Origin: Astragalus membranaceus
Lineage: Eukaryota; Streptophyta; Magnoliopsida; Fabales; Fabaceae
Direction of reading: 5' to 3'
Length of the DNA stretch: 64,000 nucleotides
Assembly (NCBI GenBank): GCA_039519185.1
Contig: CM076846.1
Span: 224,800,659 to 224,864,658 of the forward strand
The notes below the pieces were generated by a model. The model saw only the letters and a program-made list of their open reading frames with translations, did not search any database and had not been told where the DNA came from. Shown here one piece after another: positions 46,716 through 57,938 of the stretch; positions within the stretch are counted from its first letter, which is position 1; the number at the start of each line of letters is the position of its first letter. The translations under genes and the position numbers were made by a program.

Positions 46716-48112
46716 AATGTTGTGGCTGATCACTTGTCAAGGTTGCAAGAGACCAATGAGAATGAGCTGTCGCTTGATGATTCCTTTCCGGATGATCAAC
46801 TATTCTCTTTGGTGCAAACTGAAGCACCTTAGTATGCCGATTATGTGAACTATCTTGCAGCTGGTGTGCTGCCTCCGGACTTGAACTACCAACAGAGGAA
46901 GAAATTCATCTCTGATGTTAAACATTACTATTGGGATGAACCCCTCCTTTTCAAAAGGGGAGCATATGGTGTTTTCAGAAGATGCATCCCAGAAGAAGAG
47001 GTAAGTAACATTCTTACTCACTGTCATTCTTCTTCTTATGGTAGCCATGCCAGTTCTAAAAAGACTGCTTTTAAAATTCTTCAATCTGGTTTTTTCTGGC
47101 CATCACTTTTTAAAGAAGTGCATCATTTTGTTTCTAAATGTGATCAATGTCAACGCACTGGAAGTATTTCCAAAAGAAACGAAATGCCTATGAACAATAT
47201 TCTAGAAGTTGAAATTTTCGACGTCTGAGGAATTGACTTCATGGGGCCATTTCGTCTTCTTTTGGAAACCAATACATTCTGGTTGCAGTCGACTATGTTT
47301 CAAAGTGGATTGAAGCCATTGCTTCTCCAACAAATGATGCATAAGTGGTAATCAAGCTTTTCAAGAAAATCATTTTTCCAAAGATTTGGGATACCAAGAG
47401 TAGTAATTAGCGATGGAGGATCCCATTTTATCTTCAAACATTTTGAAAAACTTTTACAAAAGTTTGGGGTGAGGCACAAAATTGTAACACCTTACCACTC
47501 CCAAACTAGTGGCCAAGTTGAGGTTTCCAATAGAGAGATAAAAAGTATTTTAGAAAAAATGGTCTCTCCTTCTAAAAAAGATTGGTCAATTACGTTTGAT
47601 GATGCTCTTTGGCTTATCGGACAGCTTACAAGACTCCCATTGGTATGAGTCCTTTTAAACTAATTTATGGGAAGTCTTGTCATCTTCCGGTTGAGCTAGA
47701 GCACAAAGCTTATTGGGCAATAAAAACTCTCAACTTGGATATGAAGTTAGCCGGTGATAAAAGAAAACTTCAGTTAAATGAGTTGGAAGAACTAAGGATG
47801 GACGCTTATGAAAATTCCCGAATTTACAAAGAAAGAACAAAGAAATGGCATGATAAGCGTATCTTCCGAAGAGAATTCAAAGAAGGCGATCTTGTATTGC
47901 TTTTCAACTCAAGGCTGAAACTTTTTCCAGGGAAATTAAGGTCAAAATGGTCCGGTCCATTTCAAGTCCGTAAGGTCTATCCTTTCGGAGCTGTTGATAT
48001 ATGGAGTGAAAAGACCGGTACATTCAAAGTGAACGGACAAAGGTTGAAAACTTATTTGATTGGTGATGAGATTGAAAAGGGAACCACTTTGGTTCTACAA
48101 AATCCCAATTAA
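46716..48112 (+). pseudogene. Athila-type integrase
   Basis: HHCC zinc-binding part: HCHSSSYGSHASSKKTAFKI, FWPSLFKEVHHFVSKCDQCQ. The core between 47230 and 47600 is broken by shifts but retains GIDFMGPF, ISDGGSHF-like (VISDGGSHFIFKHF) and YHSQTSGQVEVSNREIK (the conserved Glu in the QVE context). The C-terminal part (47609-48112, 167 codons) is open: MAYRTAYKTPIGMSPFKLIY, KWHDKRI, and LFPGKLRSKWSGPFQV, typical of Athila integrases. A TAA follows at 48110. Confidence 0.88.
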
Positions 48113-48136
48113 GAAGAAGGTCCGGGTCAAGCTAGT

Positions 48137-48175
48137 GACGTTAAAAGAGCGCTGCGTGGGAGGCAACCCATGAGG
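48137..48175 (+). other. Conserved post-pol block GTGGGAGGCAACCCA
   Basis: GACGTTAAAAGAGCGCTGCG followed by TGGGAGGCAACCCATGAGG, 25 bases after the pol stop. The same block appears in the Athila-like element at about 7320-7350 (minus). Known as a common post-pol motif of plant Gypsy elements; its function is not established. Confidence 0.7.
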
Positions 48176-48764
48176 TAACTATGTTTGTTTTGCATGGGTC
48201 AAAAGTGTTCCTCTTTAAAAAAAAAGGGGGGGGGGGCAGCTTTTGCGAAGGTCACACACGACTCGTGCGCCGACAAGGCACGATCCGTGCGCACTGAAGA
48301 AGAATTTTTGGCAGATAATTGCGAAACTCACGCACGATCAGTGCGTATGACAGGCACGAACCGTGCGCTTCCTGAAGCCCATTCCGTGTTTCATCGAAAT
48401 GCCAAGTTACGGATCCCATCATTTCCCAACCTTCTTCTTCTTCCTCACCTCTTCTCCTACTCAAAACCTACCACACCCATACCTTCCCAACCTTCAAATA
48501 CAACCAAACAACACCCAAACCTCCATAAAAATGACCCAAATCAACTACCCACAACCCCCTCTACAAAACCTAACCATCAAAATCACCATACAACCACTCT
48601 CCACAAAATTCCCAAAATTCGCACACCACCATACCCATAAACCAAAACCTCCATAAACAACCTCAAAATACCACCCGGAACACAAAACCCACCACCAAAA
48701 ACACTACATTCACCTTCCAGAACCCAAAAACCCCAAATTCTTTCCAAAACCCAAAACCCCAATT
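48176..48764 (+). other. Post-pol spacer with GCACGATCCGTGCG pairs
   Basis: Two paired blocks of GCACGAxCxGTGCG at about 48256-48292 and 48331-48367, the same as in the 5' LTR. Then a C/A-rich, Pro-coding-looking stretch with no domain. A run of ten G is at about 48228-48237. Confidence 0.6.
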
Positions 48765-50013
48765 TTGAGGAATTCGAAAATGACTTCTAAAAAGGCAAGA
48801 GTCAGTGATGTTGTTGGTACCTCTACTGGGAAAGGGTGGAAGAGGAATGGTACAAGTTCAAGCAACCCGTACGAAATTATTTTCAAGGACAAAGCTCAAC
48901 GGGAAAGGTATGAATTGCTTGACAACAGGAAAATCGTCGCCACAAGGTATCTCCATTTTCGCCTTACTCTTGACACCCTAGGGATAGAGGACAATGTCAT
49001 AAAGTTATTGAATAATCTGGGCTGGATAGATTTTTTGAGGCTACAAAGGGCCACTTATGAAGGGCTTACTCGTGAATTTTTAAGTTCACTATGCCAAACT
49101 GATGATAGGCTGTCCTTTAGACTGTTTAATGAAGATTTTGGAATGTCATTGGATGCATTTGGTGAAAAATTGGGATTTCCTAATGTGGGGTTGATTCATG
49201 ATTCAAGAGACCCCGCTGTCAGGCCAGAAGGGTATCACCCTCCTACCTTTTGGACCCAGATTACTGGAAGGGGTCAATATGAGGCAAGGACCGCCAAAGC
49301 AAGCTCAATTCATAACTCGGTCTTCCGGTACATTTGTAGGATAATGGCTTGCACTGTTTTTGGTCAGGGGTGAGATGGGTGGAATTAGGACTGGAGAACT
49401 TTTTCTGTTATGGGCAATGATCCATCAGGTGCAGGTTAACACCCTTCACTATATCACCAGAAATTTGATTCATATTGCTGAACTTCCCAAAGGTGATATT
49501 GTGATTGGGGGGATGGTAACCTATATTGTTCAAAAATTGGGGCTAGCTGAGAGGTTAAATTATCAAGATGTCCTGGACGGCAATATGAGCATTGACATGG
49601 ATATATGCGAGAGCATGTTCCTAGTCAGGGCTACAAATAAAGCAAGAACAAGGTTTCACTTGCTAGTTGACAAGCAAAAGTCCATCCTACTACCAAACCT
49701 GGTAAGGACAGACACAAGAAACCCATAAAACTGGTTGTATCTTAATGCTGCAGGTGATATACCCCAAGAGGTGCCGGTCCAAGAGGTAGACGAAGAGATG
49801 GCTGGGCAAGATTATGAAAATGCCCAAAACTTTAATCTGGAAGCATGGTGTGGCAGAATAGAAAGTGAGCAGCAGAGGCAAGGAGCAGAGCTGCAACTAA
49901 TAAGGGATGACCAACTGCATCATAGTCAACAAATGGAGCACATGTCAGATATGCTTCGCTCTATGATGCAGCACTTCAACATTCATCAGGCTCCTCCGCC
50001 CGGTCAACAGTAA
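48765..50013 (+). pseudogene. Athila ORF1-like (post-pol, env-position) protein
   Basis: It reads MTSKKARVSDVVGTSTGKGW, then KDKAQRERYELLDNRKIVAT, LLNNLGWIDFLRLQRATYEG, LTREFLSSL, FRLFNEDFGMSLDAFGEKLG, FWTQITGRGQYEARTAKASS and FRYICRIMACTVFGQG. It shifts at about 49365 and continues ELFLLWAMIHQVQVN ... GGMVTYIVQKLGL, hits TAA after TRNP (about 49727), and ends with a coiled-coil-like Gln-rich tail to a stop at 50011-50013. The order FRLFN ... FW ... FRY ... ELFLLWAM is that of the Athila ORF-1 family found downstream of pol. Its function is unknown; an envelope role has been suggested only from position. No signal peptide or membrane segment is visible. Confidence 0.8.
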
Positions 50014-50478
50014 ATCATGTGAGCTTTCTCTTACCCTTTCATGTTGTTTTTATTGTCAAATCATTGAGGACAATGTTTAGTCCAAGCATGGGGGAGTTGG
50101 TACTTTACCCTTTTAAATTTGTCTTTTCTGTTGTTTTTCTTTTCTTTGTTGTGTTAAGACTGGATTTCCCTCCCATGTTTTGTGTTACTGCCGTTTTTCC
50201 TTGTGAGTTTAATGTAATAGTGCAGCAATTATCAGTAGTTGTATTAAAAAGAGTAAAAAGGGCTGAATTCTATGATGAATATGTGCATGTAAACATAAAT
50301 TTTTGCCTGAATTGTCTTCTAAGCCCATAACTGTTCTTACACTTTAAACTCTAGGTCTTGAAAGGGAACCGGGTAGCTCAAAAGTTAGCCCAAACTAAGT
50401 TGGAATAGCCAACCAAAAATTGTGCCAAACTTGATATAATAAAGCGGAATAGAAAATGAAACAAATTGGGGGGTTAAT
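50014..50478 (+). other. 3' non-coding region of Athila-type element with two purine tracts
   Basis: GAGGACAATGTTTAGTCCAA then CATGGGGGAGT at about 50084-50096 resembles the polypurine tract of the element at 1834-9736. A second tract AAATTGGGGGGTTAAT (50463-50478) directly precedes the LTR start. No coding sequence. Confidence 0.6.
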
Positions 50479-51780
50479 TGATAACTCTTATTTATAAGAG
50501 TTATTTAGGCATTCTTAAGGTTAATTCATTGTTTATTCTCAAGTAATTAGCTAGTTAGCGTATGTAAATATTATGTTTTAAGTTTAGAAGGTTGCATTCC
50601 TGAGTTTTTAACATTTGGCATTTAGGTGCCCTATTTGTGTGCTTTGATTGTGTGTTCAATTGCCGCAGCATCAGTTGCCACAGCAATGCATTGATGCGAA
50701 AGATGAGAGAGAAGGATGGGACGCGCTAAAAGTAGTGAAGGACAGTTGTAATGGCAAGGACGAGCATGTCCAGCCAATGCCAACACCTGAGCAGGGAATA
50801 TTCCACCTTTCTCTTGGGCACTTGTACCCTTAGGCACGTAAAAGGACAAAAGGCGCCTCAAATTTAGGGTTTTCTTGGATTATGTACCCTAGAGCTATAA
50901 AAGGGAGCCTCTTTCTTCATTTAAAGAGCGGAGGTCTGAAGAGGAAAGTTTAGAAATAGCTTTCCACCATTTTTACCTACGCTACCTTTTATTACAAACT
51001 TGCGAAGATCATTGCTGGAATCGTTGTTGCAGCAACGACAGGAGCCACAATACTTGTTGATTGTGCTACGTGGGAGCTGAACCCTCTCCTCGAGACTCTC
51101 TTCTTGGAGTGTATCTTCGGATCTTCTCACTTAGTATAATTTCTATCTTGTATTTCTTGAATATGATTTTTACAATTATGTTTGAGTTGTGTTTCTTGTC
51201 TAGTTTGCTCACTATGAGCTAAATACTCATAGTTGGAATGTTAGGATCTATGTAATGAATTTTTAGTGCATTGTATGAAATGCGTTTGATGTTTTAGCAA
51301 TTTATCTTTTGTGAGCTTAATATTTCCATCTTAAATTAGGAATGGCCATCTAACTTAAGTAAATTTGTAAATTCAGAAATGGTTTATGAATAGATCTCAA
51401 AAGATAACATGGATAGTAAGTAGTAAAGGACACTTTAATGCTTCTTGCTTAAACCCTAGACATAGGAGGGCAAAATCCATGAGATGAACACTGTGGGTGC
51501 GTGAGCAGCCTAGGGAGTACCTATTTAGGGTCTATACATAGACTCTTGTAGAGAAACCCTAGTGGAAGTGTTTGACAAAACAACAACTGTTGCGACAGCA
51601 TCTATTGCTGCAGCATTAGACGCAGCATTACTGCACTAGAAAAGAGTTACTTAGTGAACACATTCCAACTCATTCTCAATATTGATTTTCACACCCTTTT
51701 ACTTAATTTGCTGTTAAAAATGCTTTCAAAATGTGTGTCTATTACACAACAAGTATACTTGCACATAATTTTACACAACA
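50479..51780 (+). repeat. Athila-type LTR of a second sequence family
   Basis: It starts TGATAACTCTTATTTATAAG (an inverted repeat with the following AGTT) and ends TTTACACAACA. It has a polypurine tract on its left and a tRNA-Asp primer site on its right, so it could be the 3' LTR of the upstream element, the 5' LTR of a downstream one, or both. It is not similar by eye to the LTR ending at 42873. A TATA box (TATAAAAG) is at 50896-50903. Confidence 0.75.
50896..50903 (+). promoter_or_regulatory. TATA box of second Athila-type LTR
   Basis: TATAAAAG in the context AGAGCTATAAAAGGGAGCC, a good plant Pol II TATA context. Confidence 0.65.
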
Positions 51781-51786
51781 AGTTTT

Positions 51787-51804
51787 TGGCGCCGTTGCCG
51801 GGGA
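51787..51804 (+). other. tRNA-Asp primer binding site
   Basis: TGGCGCCGTTGCCGGGGA, exact, six bases after the LTR end. Confidence 0.95.
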
Positions 51805-51917
51805 TTGAAAAAAAGTTTAATTGTTGTTTAATTAGTTAGTAAGTTAGTGCTTTTTTTTGTTTTCTCATTCTTTTGTGTGTGCTGTCTCTGTTCCTACAGC
51901 AGTAGCTACTGCAGCGT

Positions 51918-51992
51918 ATGCACAGGGCTTCCACACCAGAGTTTCAGTTGGATCCAGAAATAGAAAGACTGTTCAGAAGGTTGAGAAGGATC
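51918..51992 (+). pseudogene. Athila-type gag N-terminal fragment
   Basis: MHRASTPEFQLDPEIERLFR then RLRRI, the usual gag start (E-I-E-R motif, compare SEIERFLHRRRR near 43020). It is cut after 25 codons by the SIRE LTR at 51993. Confidence 0.75.
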
Positions 51993-52858
51993 TGTTGGAC
52001 TATAGGATAACCTTAGAGGGGGGGGAATAAGGTTATGTGCAAAACTTGAATTCTTTCCGGTTTTCAAAACTTTTACAATGCTTGTTTAAAACAGATGCGG
52101 AAACTAAGATTTAAAGCATTAACAATGTTCGTTTAAATCAAATGCGGAAACTGAGATTTAAACTGTATGATGCACCTAATATGATGCACCTAAGCAGACA
52201 GATCAGGCACAGCGTAATATTATGCTATTATCAGAATTCAGGATAGACAGATATGCAGCACAATGATAATAAGACAAATATAAACTGTAAAGAAAGTAAA
52301 GAGAGAGGGATAGAGATACACCAGGATTTTTACGAGGTTCGGGATAAAAGCCCTACGGCCTCAGGCATTGCAACCTTTGGACTTGCTGACAACCACTATA
52401 TGAAGAATGTTTTACAAACAGGCAACTTCAAAATAGCCAATCCCAATTTCCCCAAATTGAGAACCCGAGCTCCCCGCTAAGGATTTCAACACCGCTTCAA
52501 TATCACCGATTGAACGACCCAAGAACACCTCACAGGATTTCAACACTGCTTCAATCTCAGTGATTGAACGACCCAAGAACACCTCCCAGGATTTCAACAC
52601 CGCTTCAATCTCACTGATTGAACGACCCAAGAACACCTCCCATGATTTCAAAATAACCACTTAGAAAACGAATACAATATGAGATCCACGAACCAATCAC
52701 TTCAGTAGTATAGTAAGAGATGATTGGTTTTTGAAAATGAAGAACTTTGAAATATAGATCTGAAAATGAAAGCTCTTATTTTTTTCTCTTTGCTTTTGAT
52801 TTGAAATTGCGTAGAAGAGAAGTGGAGTGGTGTGTTTTTCATTTGAGATCCAAGGTCC

Positions 52859-52867
52859 CTATTTATA
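52859..52867 (-). promoter_or_regulatory. TATA box of old SIRE-type LTR
   Basis: Minus strand CTATAAATAG, about 50 bases downstream (element sense) of the AATCGATT array. Confidence 0.6.
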
Positions 52868-52912
52868 GAAAATGTAAAAAATTGACCGTTGGAATAAAAC
52901 CAATAACACAAC

Positions 52913-53220
52913 AATCGATTATGTGCTCTGAAAGTGCAATGAGCATAATCGATTGTTCTCCTTTAAGAAGGAAACAAATCACAATCGATGATGTGCTTGC
53001 AGCATTGGAGTATGTAATCGATTGTTCTCTTCAAAATAGAGTATGTTAAAATCGATTATATGCCCAGCATACTCAATGTTAAATCGATTATTTGCTTCAC
53101 ATACTCAAGGAGAAATCGATTACATGCTTTGAAACATTGTGTATTGAAATCGATTTCAAGCTTAAAACATTGTGTATTGAAATCGATTTCAAGCTTCAAC
53201 AATAGATTAGGAAATCGATT
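52913..53220. repeat. AATCGATT array in old LTR
   Basis: About nine copies of AATCGATT plus degenerate ones (CAATCGATGAT, AAATACATTT), spaced 20-45 bases, several followed by TTCAAGC or ATGTGC. Confidence 0.85.
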
Positions 53221-53634
53221 TCAAGCTTTATAATAGATTAGGAAATACATTTCAAGCTTTCCACAAAATTGTTTTTAGGTTTAGGTGCCACCCTATGCAT
53301 GCATGCAATTTTATAAAATATTTTTCAAAGCTTGTTTTGATGCAACATGCATGTTTTGAGAAATCATCTCTCAGCTACTAAATGTCATAAAGCTGAAGGG
53401 ATAGGATCTTACATTTGAGTCTTATCAAAACAGATAAACAATTAGGTCTTCAACTTCATTGTTGCTTCTTCTGCAAGCCATTGCACTTTAATCCCTGCTC
53501 TTTGATTTAATCCCTGTTCTTTGATTTTGTCCCTGTACTTTCATTCAACTGCAACCATTAGTAGACAAGATGTAATTTGTTATCATACAAAACAAAGAGC
53601 GTTTGTCCATGGTTCAACAAACTCCCCCTTTTTG

Positions 53635-54496
53635 ATGATAACAAATTACATTATGCATAGGGGGGTGATAATAATGAAAAAATTTCAAAGAGCTCCCCCT
53701 AAGCATAAGCATAAAAATATTCAACTAATCCAAACATATAATTAATCACAATATAAGCACAGATAGCAGCAGGTATTTTCTCCCCCACTTAATCACATTA
53801 TAAGCAGATATTTTCTCCCCCATGCATATATTTTCTCCCCCTTTGTTTTCATCAAAAAGGAGGGGGGGGGGGAACACATAGATACATAATCATACTATAA
53901 ACTTGCAAAATCACGCAACAGTAGCACATAGCATAAGATAGATAAAAAAACAGTTTAATGCTATGCTCCCCCTTACTTGATGATCCCTCTGATTGATTGT
54001 AGAATGCAAAACTTAGCCAAAAGAAGGTGGACCATCACAGTTTTAAAAAAAAGATATTATAGAAACTACGATACCCATGAGATATGTCATACTTGGTTCA
54101 ACAATATAGGTACCATATTTAATCTTCAAAATAGGTTGCATCAAAGATCCAGCACAATAGAGTTTTTATTTTAGATAGGCAGAGAAAAAAAACAGAAAGA
54201 TAACACTTAAAAAAAACTTTGATGCACACACAAAAGAATTATTTCACATATGTGTCTAATACTTGACGAATTATTCTTAAGTTCTTCTATATAACACATT
54301 TTCAATAGAGGTGAACAAAACTTTACCAATCTAACCTTCATTGGTGATTCTTCCTCTATTGTTGTTATCACAAGTCACATGACTGCTTTTTGAGTATTAA
54401 GAGATTTTTTTTTTGCGTCTCTAGTCATGAGCTTCGAGTCTCTGCTATCAAGGTACTGATCTGACCCCCATACCTTGTAGCACACCTGCACTAAAA
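53635..54496 (-). other. Non-coding remainder of old SIRE-type element
   Basis: AT-rich with CTCCCCC strings on the plus strand. No frame of note. The pol gene that belongs between 54496 and the polypurine tract is missing. Confidence 0.5.
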
Positions 54497-54765
54497 TCAA
54501 GTAGAAAATTTTGGTACCCAATTCTCTTTGGGTCCTTGTGGGTTAGTCATCATGGGGTTTGTTTTCACAATCCACCTTGGTTTCTCACAGGCAGGTATAA
54601 GGGTACCAAGCTCACACAATTTACAAATAGGACATCTAAGTGAGCTATGGTTCCCTTTTTGACAATAAGTGCAAGAGAAAATAGTAGGTGTATAACTTGA
54701 AGTAGCAGCTACAAACGTTATTTTCTTGTTCAAAACAGAGGAGGTGGAATTACCTTTGTACCCAA
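54497..54765 (-). pseudogene. SIRE-type gag C-terminal fragment
   Basis: GYKGNSTSSVLNKKITFVAA, CTYCQKGNHSSLRCPICKL and a tail ending WVPKFST and stop. It is homologous to the gag C-terminus at 59921-60190 of the young element but diverged. It contains the second Cys/His motif and lacks everything upstream. Confidence 0.8.
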
Positions 54766-55732
54766 TGTTAGACTATAGTATAACCTTAGAGGGGGGGGGT
54801 GAATAAGGTTATAAGTAAATATGGATTCTTTTCAAAAATGATGATTATATCCTTTTCAAAACGTATGCGGAAAGTATGATTTGAACAATGAGATGAGTAA
54901 TCAGGTAAGAGATGTAGAAGATGATAGATGAATATTGATAATAGCACAGTGAATATGATTATTGATATTTTAATATGACAGGATAGTATAACAATATTTA
55001 GCACAATAATATTGACTAAGATATATAAGCACAATAATATCAATAATAAACAATAATCGTATTTGTGACAGTATCAATAATAAGATATAGACAGTTATAA
55101 TAATAGTGCAAAATAAAAAGAGAAGGGATAGAGAGACACAGATATTTAGCGAGGTTCGGGATAAAAGCCCTACGTCCTCGGCCTTAGGCTTTTCAACCCT
55201 TGGACTTAGCAACCACTATATTGAAGAGAGTTATTACAAACAGTCGACTTCAACAATAGTGAATCTCAATTCCCCGAACTGAGAACCCAAGCACCCGCTA
55301 AGGATTTCAACCAACTCAATCACCCTGATTGAGAGACCCAAGTAAAACTTCCCAGGATTTCAAAATAACCACTAAAACAAAATAAGAATTACACAGTTGA
55401 GATCTATGGATCCAATCACTTCTTAGTAATGTGTCAGTTTAGAAACTGAGAGAGATGAGTGATATTAGGATTATAGATGCTCTGAAATATGATATGAAAT
55501 ATGATCTTGCAAAAGCTTAAGAAGATATATATGATTTTCGAAAACACAAAACTTTTGAACAAGATTCAAAACAATGAAGCACTATATTCTTAGATCTATA
55601 ATAAAATGAAGAGCATTCAAAATAATATGAAAATTATGAAGAACAATATTAGATCTAAGAATTTCGCAAGAGAGAGTAGAATAGAGAGAAATTGTGAGCA
55701 GTGGTTGATCTCAAGGTGAAGCTCAACCCAGG

Positions 55733-55740
55733 TATTTATA
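55733..55740 (-). promoter_or_regulatory. TATA box of SIRE-type 3' LTR
   Basis: TATAAATA on the minus strand, about 50 bases downstream of the AATCGATT array; the same site in the 5' LTR is at 62817-62824. Confidence 0.65.
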
Positions 55741-55788
55741 GGCTTAGGCACCGTTTAAATTTTTGAAAAACATTTAATATAAGTGAAG

Positions 55789-56210
55789 AATCGATTCATT
55801 GATCAAGTCAAAATGTTGATGAATCGATTCATTGCCTTTAAAAAATAAAAGAATCGATTCATTGTTTAGTTGAAATAAGAAAGGAATCGATTCATTGATG
55901 TTTTGGAAAAAGAGGGAATCGATTCATTGTTTATGAAGAAAGGCGTGAATCGATTTTCAGGCCATATGGAGGTCCTGAGAATCGATTCTCAGTTCATTTA
56001 GAAGCATAGGGAATCGATTCTTAGTTCATAAAAAATAGGAGGAATCGATTCTTAGGCTAGTTGAATTAATAGGGAATCGATTCTTTTCTTTTTGGAAGGC
56101 ATGGGAATCGATTCATGGCCCTTTGGAAACATGAAGGAATCGATTTTCAGGCCATATAGGAGGTCCTGAGAATCGATTCCAAGGCCTATGAAATGGGTTG
56201 GAAATCGATT
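55789..56210. repeat. AATCGATT array in SIRE-type U3 (3' LTR)
   Basis: Fourteen copies of the palindrome AATCGATT at 20-45-base spacing, mostly in the context GGAATCGATTCATTG or GAATCGATTCTTAG. Confidence 0.9.
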
Positions 56211-56768
56211 CCAAGCTTTCCTAAAAATATTTTTTTCAACTTGCCACCTTATGCATGCATGCAATTTTGTGAAATATTTTTTCAAAACTATTTTTATGCA
56301 TCATGCATGTTTTGAAAGGTCATCTCTCTCAATAACTAAAGTGCCATACACTTTAGGTGATAGGACCTTACAAGGTGTCCTAAAGAAGGCTTAGACACAA
56401 AAATTTGGGTTTTGAACTTCATATGTTGCTTCTTCTTCAAGCTTCTCTTCTTTTGTGTCTTCTTCTCTTTAAATTAAGTCCTGCACTTTGCTCAACTTGA
56501 AACATTAGTAGATATGATGTAATTTGTTATTATACAAAATAAAGGAGTGTTTACCCTTGGTTCAACAAACTCCCCCTTTTTTATGATAACAAATTACATT
56601 ATGCATAGGGTTTGATAATAATGAAAATTCTTTTTAAAAAAGCTCCCTCTAAGCATAAGCATATATTTTCTCCTATTTTCTCCCCACATATAATAGTAAC
56701 TTGCATATTTTCTCCCCCTTTGTTTTCATCAAAAAGGAGGGGGGGTGAAAAAACAAATAGAAAACATT

Positions 56769-57938
56769 TTATAAACTAGCATAATCAAGCATCCCTAGCT
56801 CTCTACGGATTTTACAAAAAGGAGCTTCAGCTAGGGGTTTAGTGAAGATATCCGCTAGTTGGTCATCAGTGCCTACAAATTTCAGTGCAATGCTCCCCCT
56901 AGACACATGATCTCTAATAAAATGATGTCTTATGTCTATATGCTTAGTTCTAGAGTGTTGTATAGGGTTCTTAGCAATATTAATAGCACTTGTATTATCA
57001 CATAAAACAGGCACATTTTCGAAAATTAGACCAAAGTCTTCCAAAGTTTGTTTCATCCACAGAACTTGTGCGACGCAGTTTCCAATAGCCACATATTCAG
57101 CTTCAGCTGTGGACAAAGCAACACTGTTCTGCTTCTTACTAGACCAGGAGGTCAAACAAGGACCAAGAAAATGACAAGTTCCACTAGTACTTTTTCTATC
57201 AAGAGTGCAACCTGCAAAATCAGCATCAGAAAAACCAACTAAATCAAACGTACTCGATTTCGGGTACCACAAACCAAAGTCTATGGTCCCTTTAACATAC
57301 CTAAGAATCCGTTTTACAGCTTTTAAATGTGATTCTTTTGGGCATGCTTGAAATCGAGCACACAAGCATACAGCAAACAAAATATCAGGTCGAGATGCAG
57401 TTAAGTATAAGAGACTACCTATCATACCTCGATACATAGTTTCATTTACCGGTTTACCTTGCTCATCCTTATCTAGTTTAGTTGCTGTTGCCATAGGAGT
57501 GCTGATTTCTTTTGCGTCATTCATGTTATATTTCTTCAGCAATTCCTTTGAGAACTTTGTTTGGGATATGAAGATTCCTTCATTTGATTGTTTCACTTGA
57601 AGTCCCAAGAAAAAGTTAAGTTCTCCCATCATACTCATTTCAAATTCACTAGTCATCATCTCAGAAAATTCCTTGCACAAATCATCATTAGTAGATCCAA
57701 AGATAATATCATCAACATAGATTTGAACTACTATGATATGTTTGCCCTTGGTTTTAAGGAATAAGGTAGAGTCAATCTTACCCTTTTTGAAACCATTGGC
57801 AGTTAAATGTTTGCTTAATCTCTCATACCAAGCTCTAGGGGCTTGTTTCAATCCATAGAGGGCTTTGTCAAGTTTAAAGACGTGATCGGGATTTTTAAAA
57901 TCTTCAAAGCCAGGGGGTTGTTTTACATAAACTTTGTT
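56769..57938 (-). pseudogene. SIRE-type pol 3' part: reverse transcriptase and RNase H
   Basis: After a one-base shift at about 57938 the frame continues VYVKQPPGFEDF, ALYGLKQAPRAWYERLSKHL, the catalytic YVDDIIFGSTND, LNFFLGLQVKQ and YLTASRPDILFAVCLCARFQ. RNase H follows with GFSDADFAGCTLDRKSTSGT, STAEAEYVAIGNCVAQ and HSRTKHIDIRHHFIRDHV, ending LDYASL and stop. All motifs expected of an active Copia RT/RNase H are present; only the shift (an extra base in GAAGAACAAAG) separates it from the upstream pol frame. Either a recent disabling mutation or a sequencing error. Confidence 0.9.

Larger units (their letters stand above)
51993..53619 (-). repeat. Old SIRE-type 3' LTR
   Basis: On the minus strand it starts TGTTGAACCATGG and ends CCTATAGTCCAACA. 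It shares ends, TATA position and the AATCGATT array with the LTRs at 54766 and 61851 but is clearly diverged from them. Confidence 0.8.
51993..54765 (-). mobile_element. Old SIRE-type Copia element, pol deleted
   Basis: A 1.6-kb LTR (51993-53619), a polypurine tract (53620-53634), about 860 bases of non-coding sequence and the C-terminal end of gag (54497-54765). No protease, integrase or RT. The upstream part of gag is beyond the younger SIRE insertion at 54766. It is itself inserted in the Athila gag fragment at 51992. Confidence 0.75.
54766..56567 (-). repeat. SIRE-type 3' LTR
   Basis: TGTTGAACCAAGGG ... CTATAGTCTAACA on the minus strand. The polypurine tract AAAAAAGGGGGAGTT lies upstream in element sense. 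Confidence 0.9.

Noticed and set aside
52412..52660. Minus-strand frame with three repeats of LKSWEVFLGRSI-type sequence as a repeat protein
   Set aside because: It comes from a short tandem repeat (CACCTCCCAGGATTTCAACA type) inside the old SIRE LTR.
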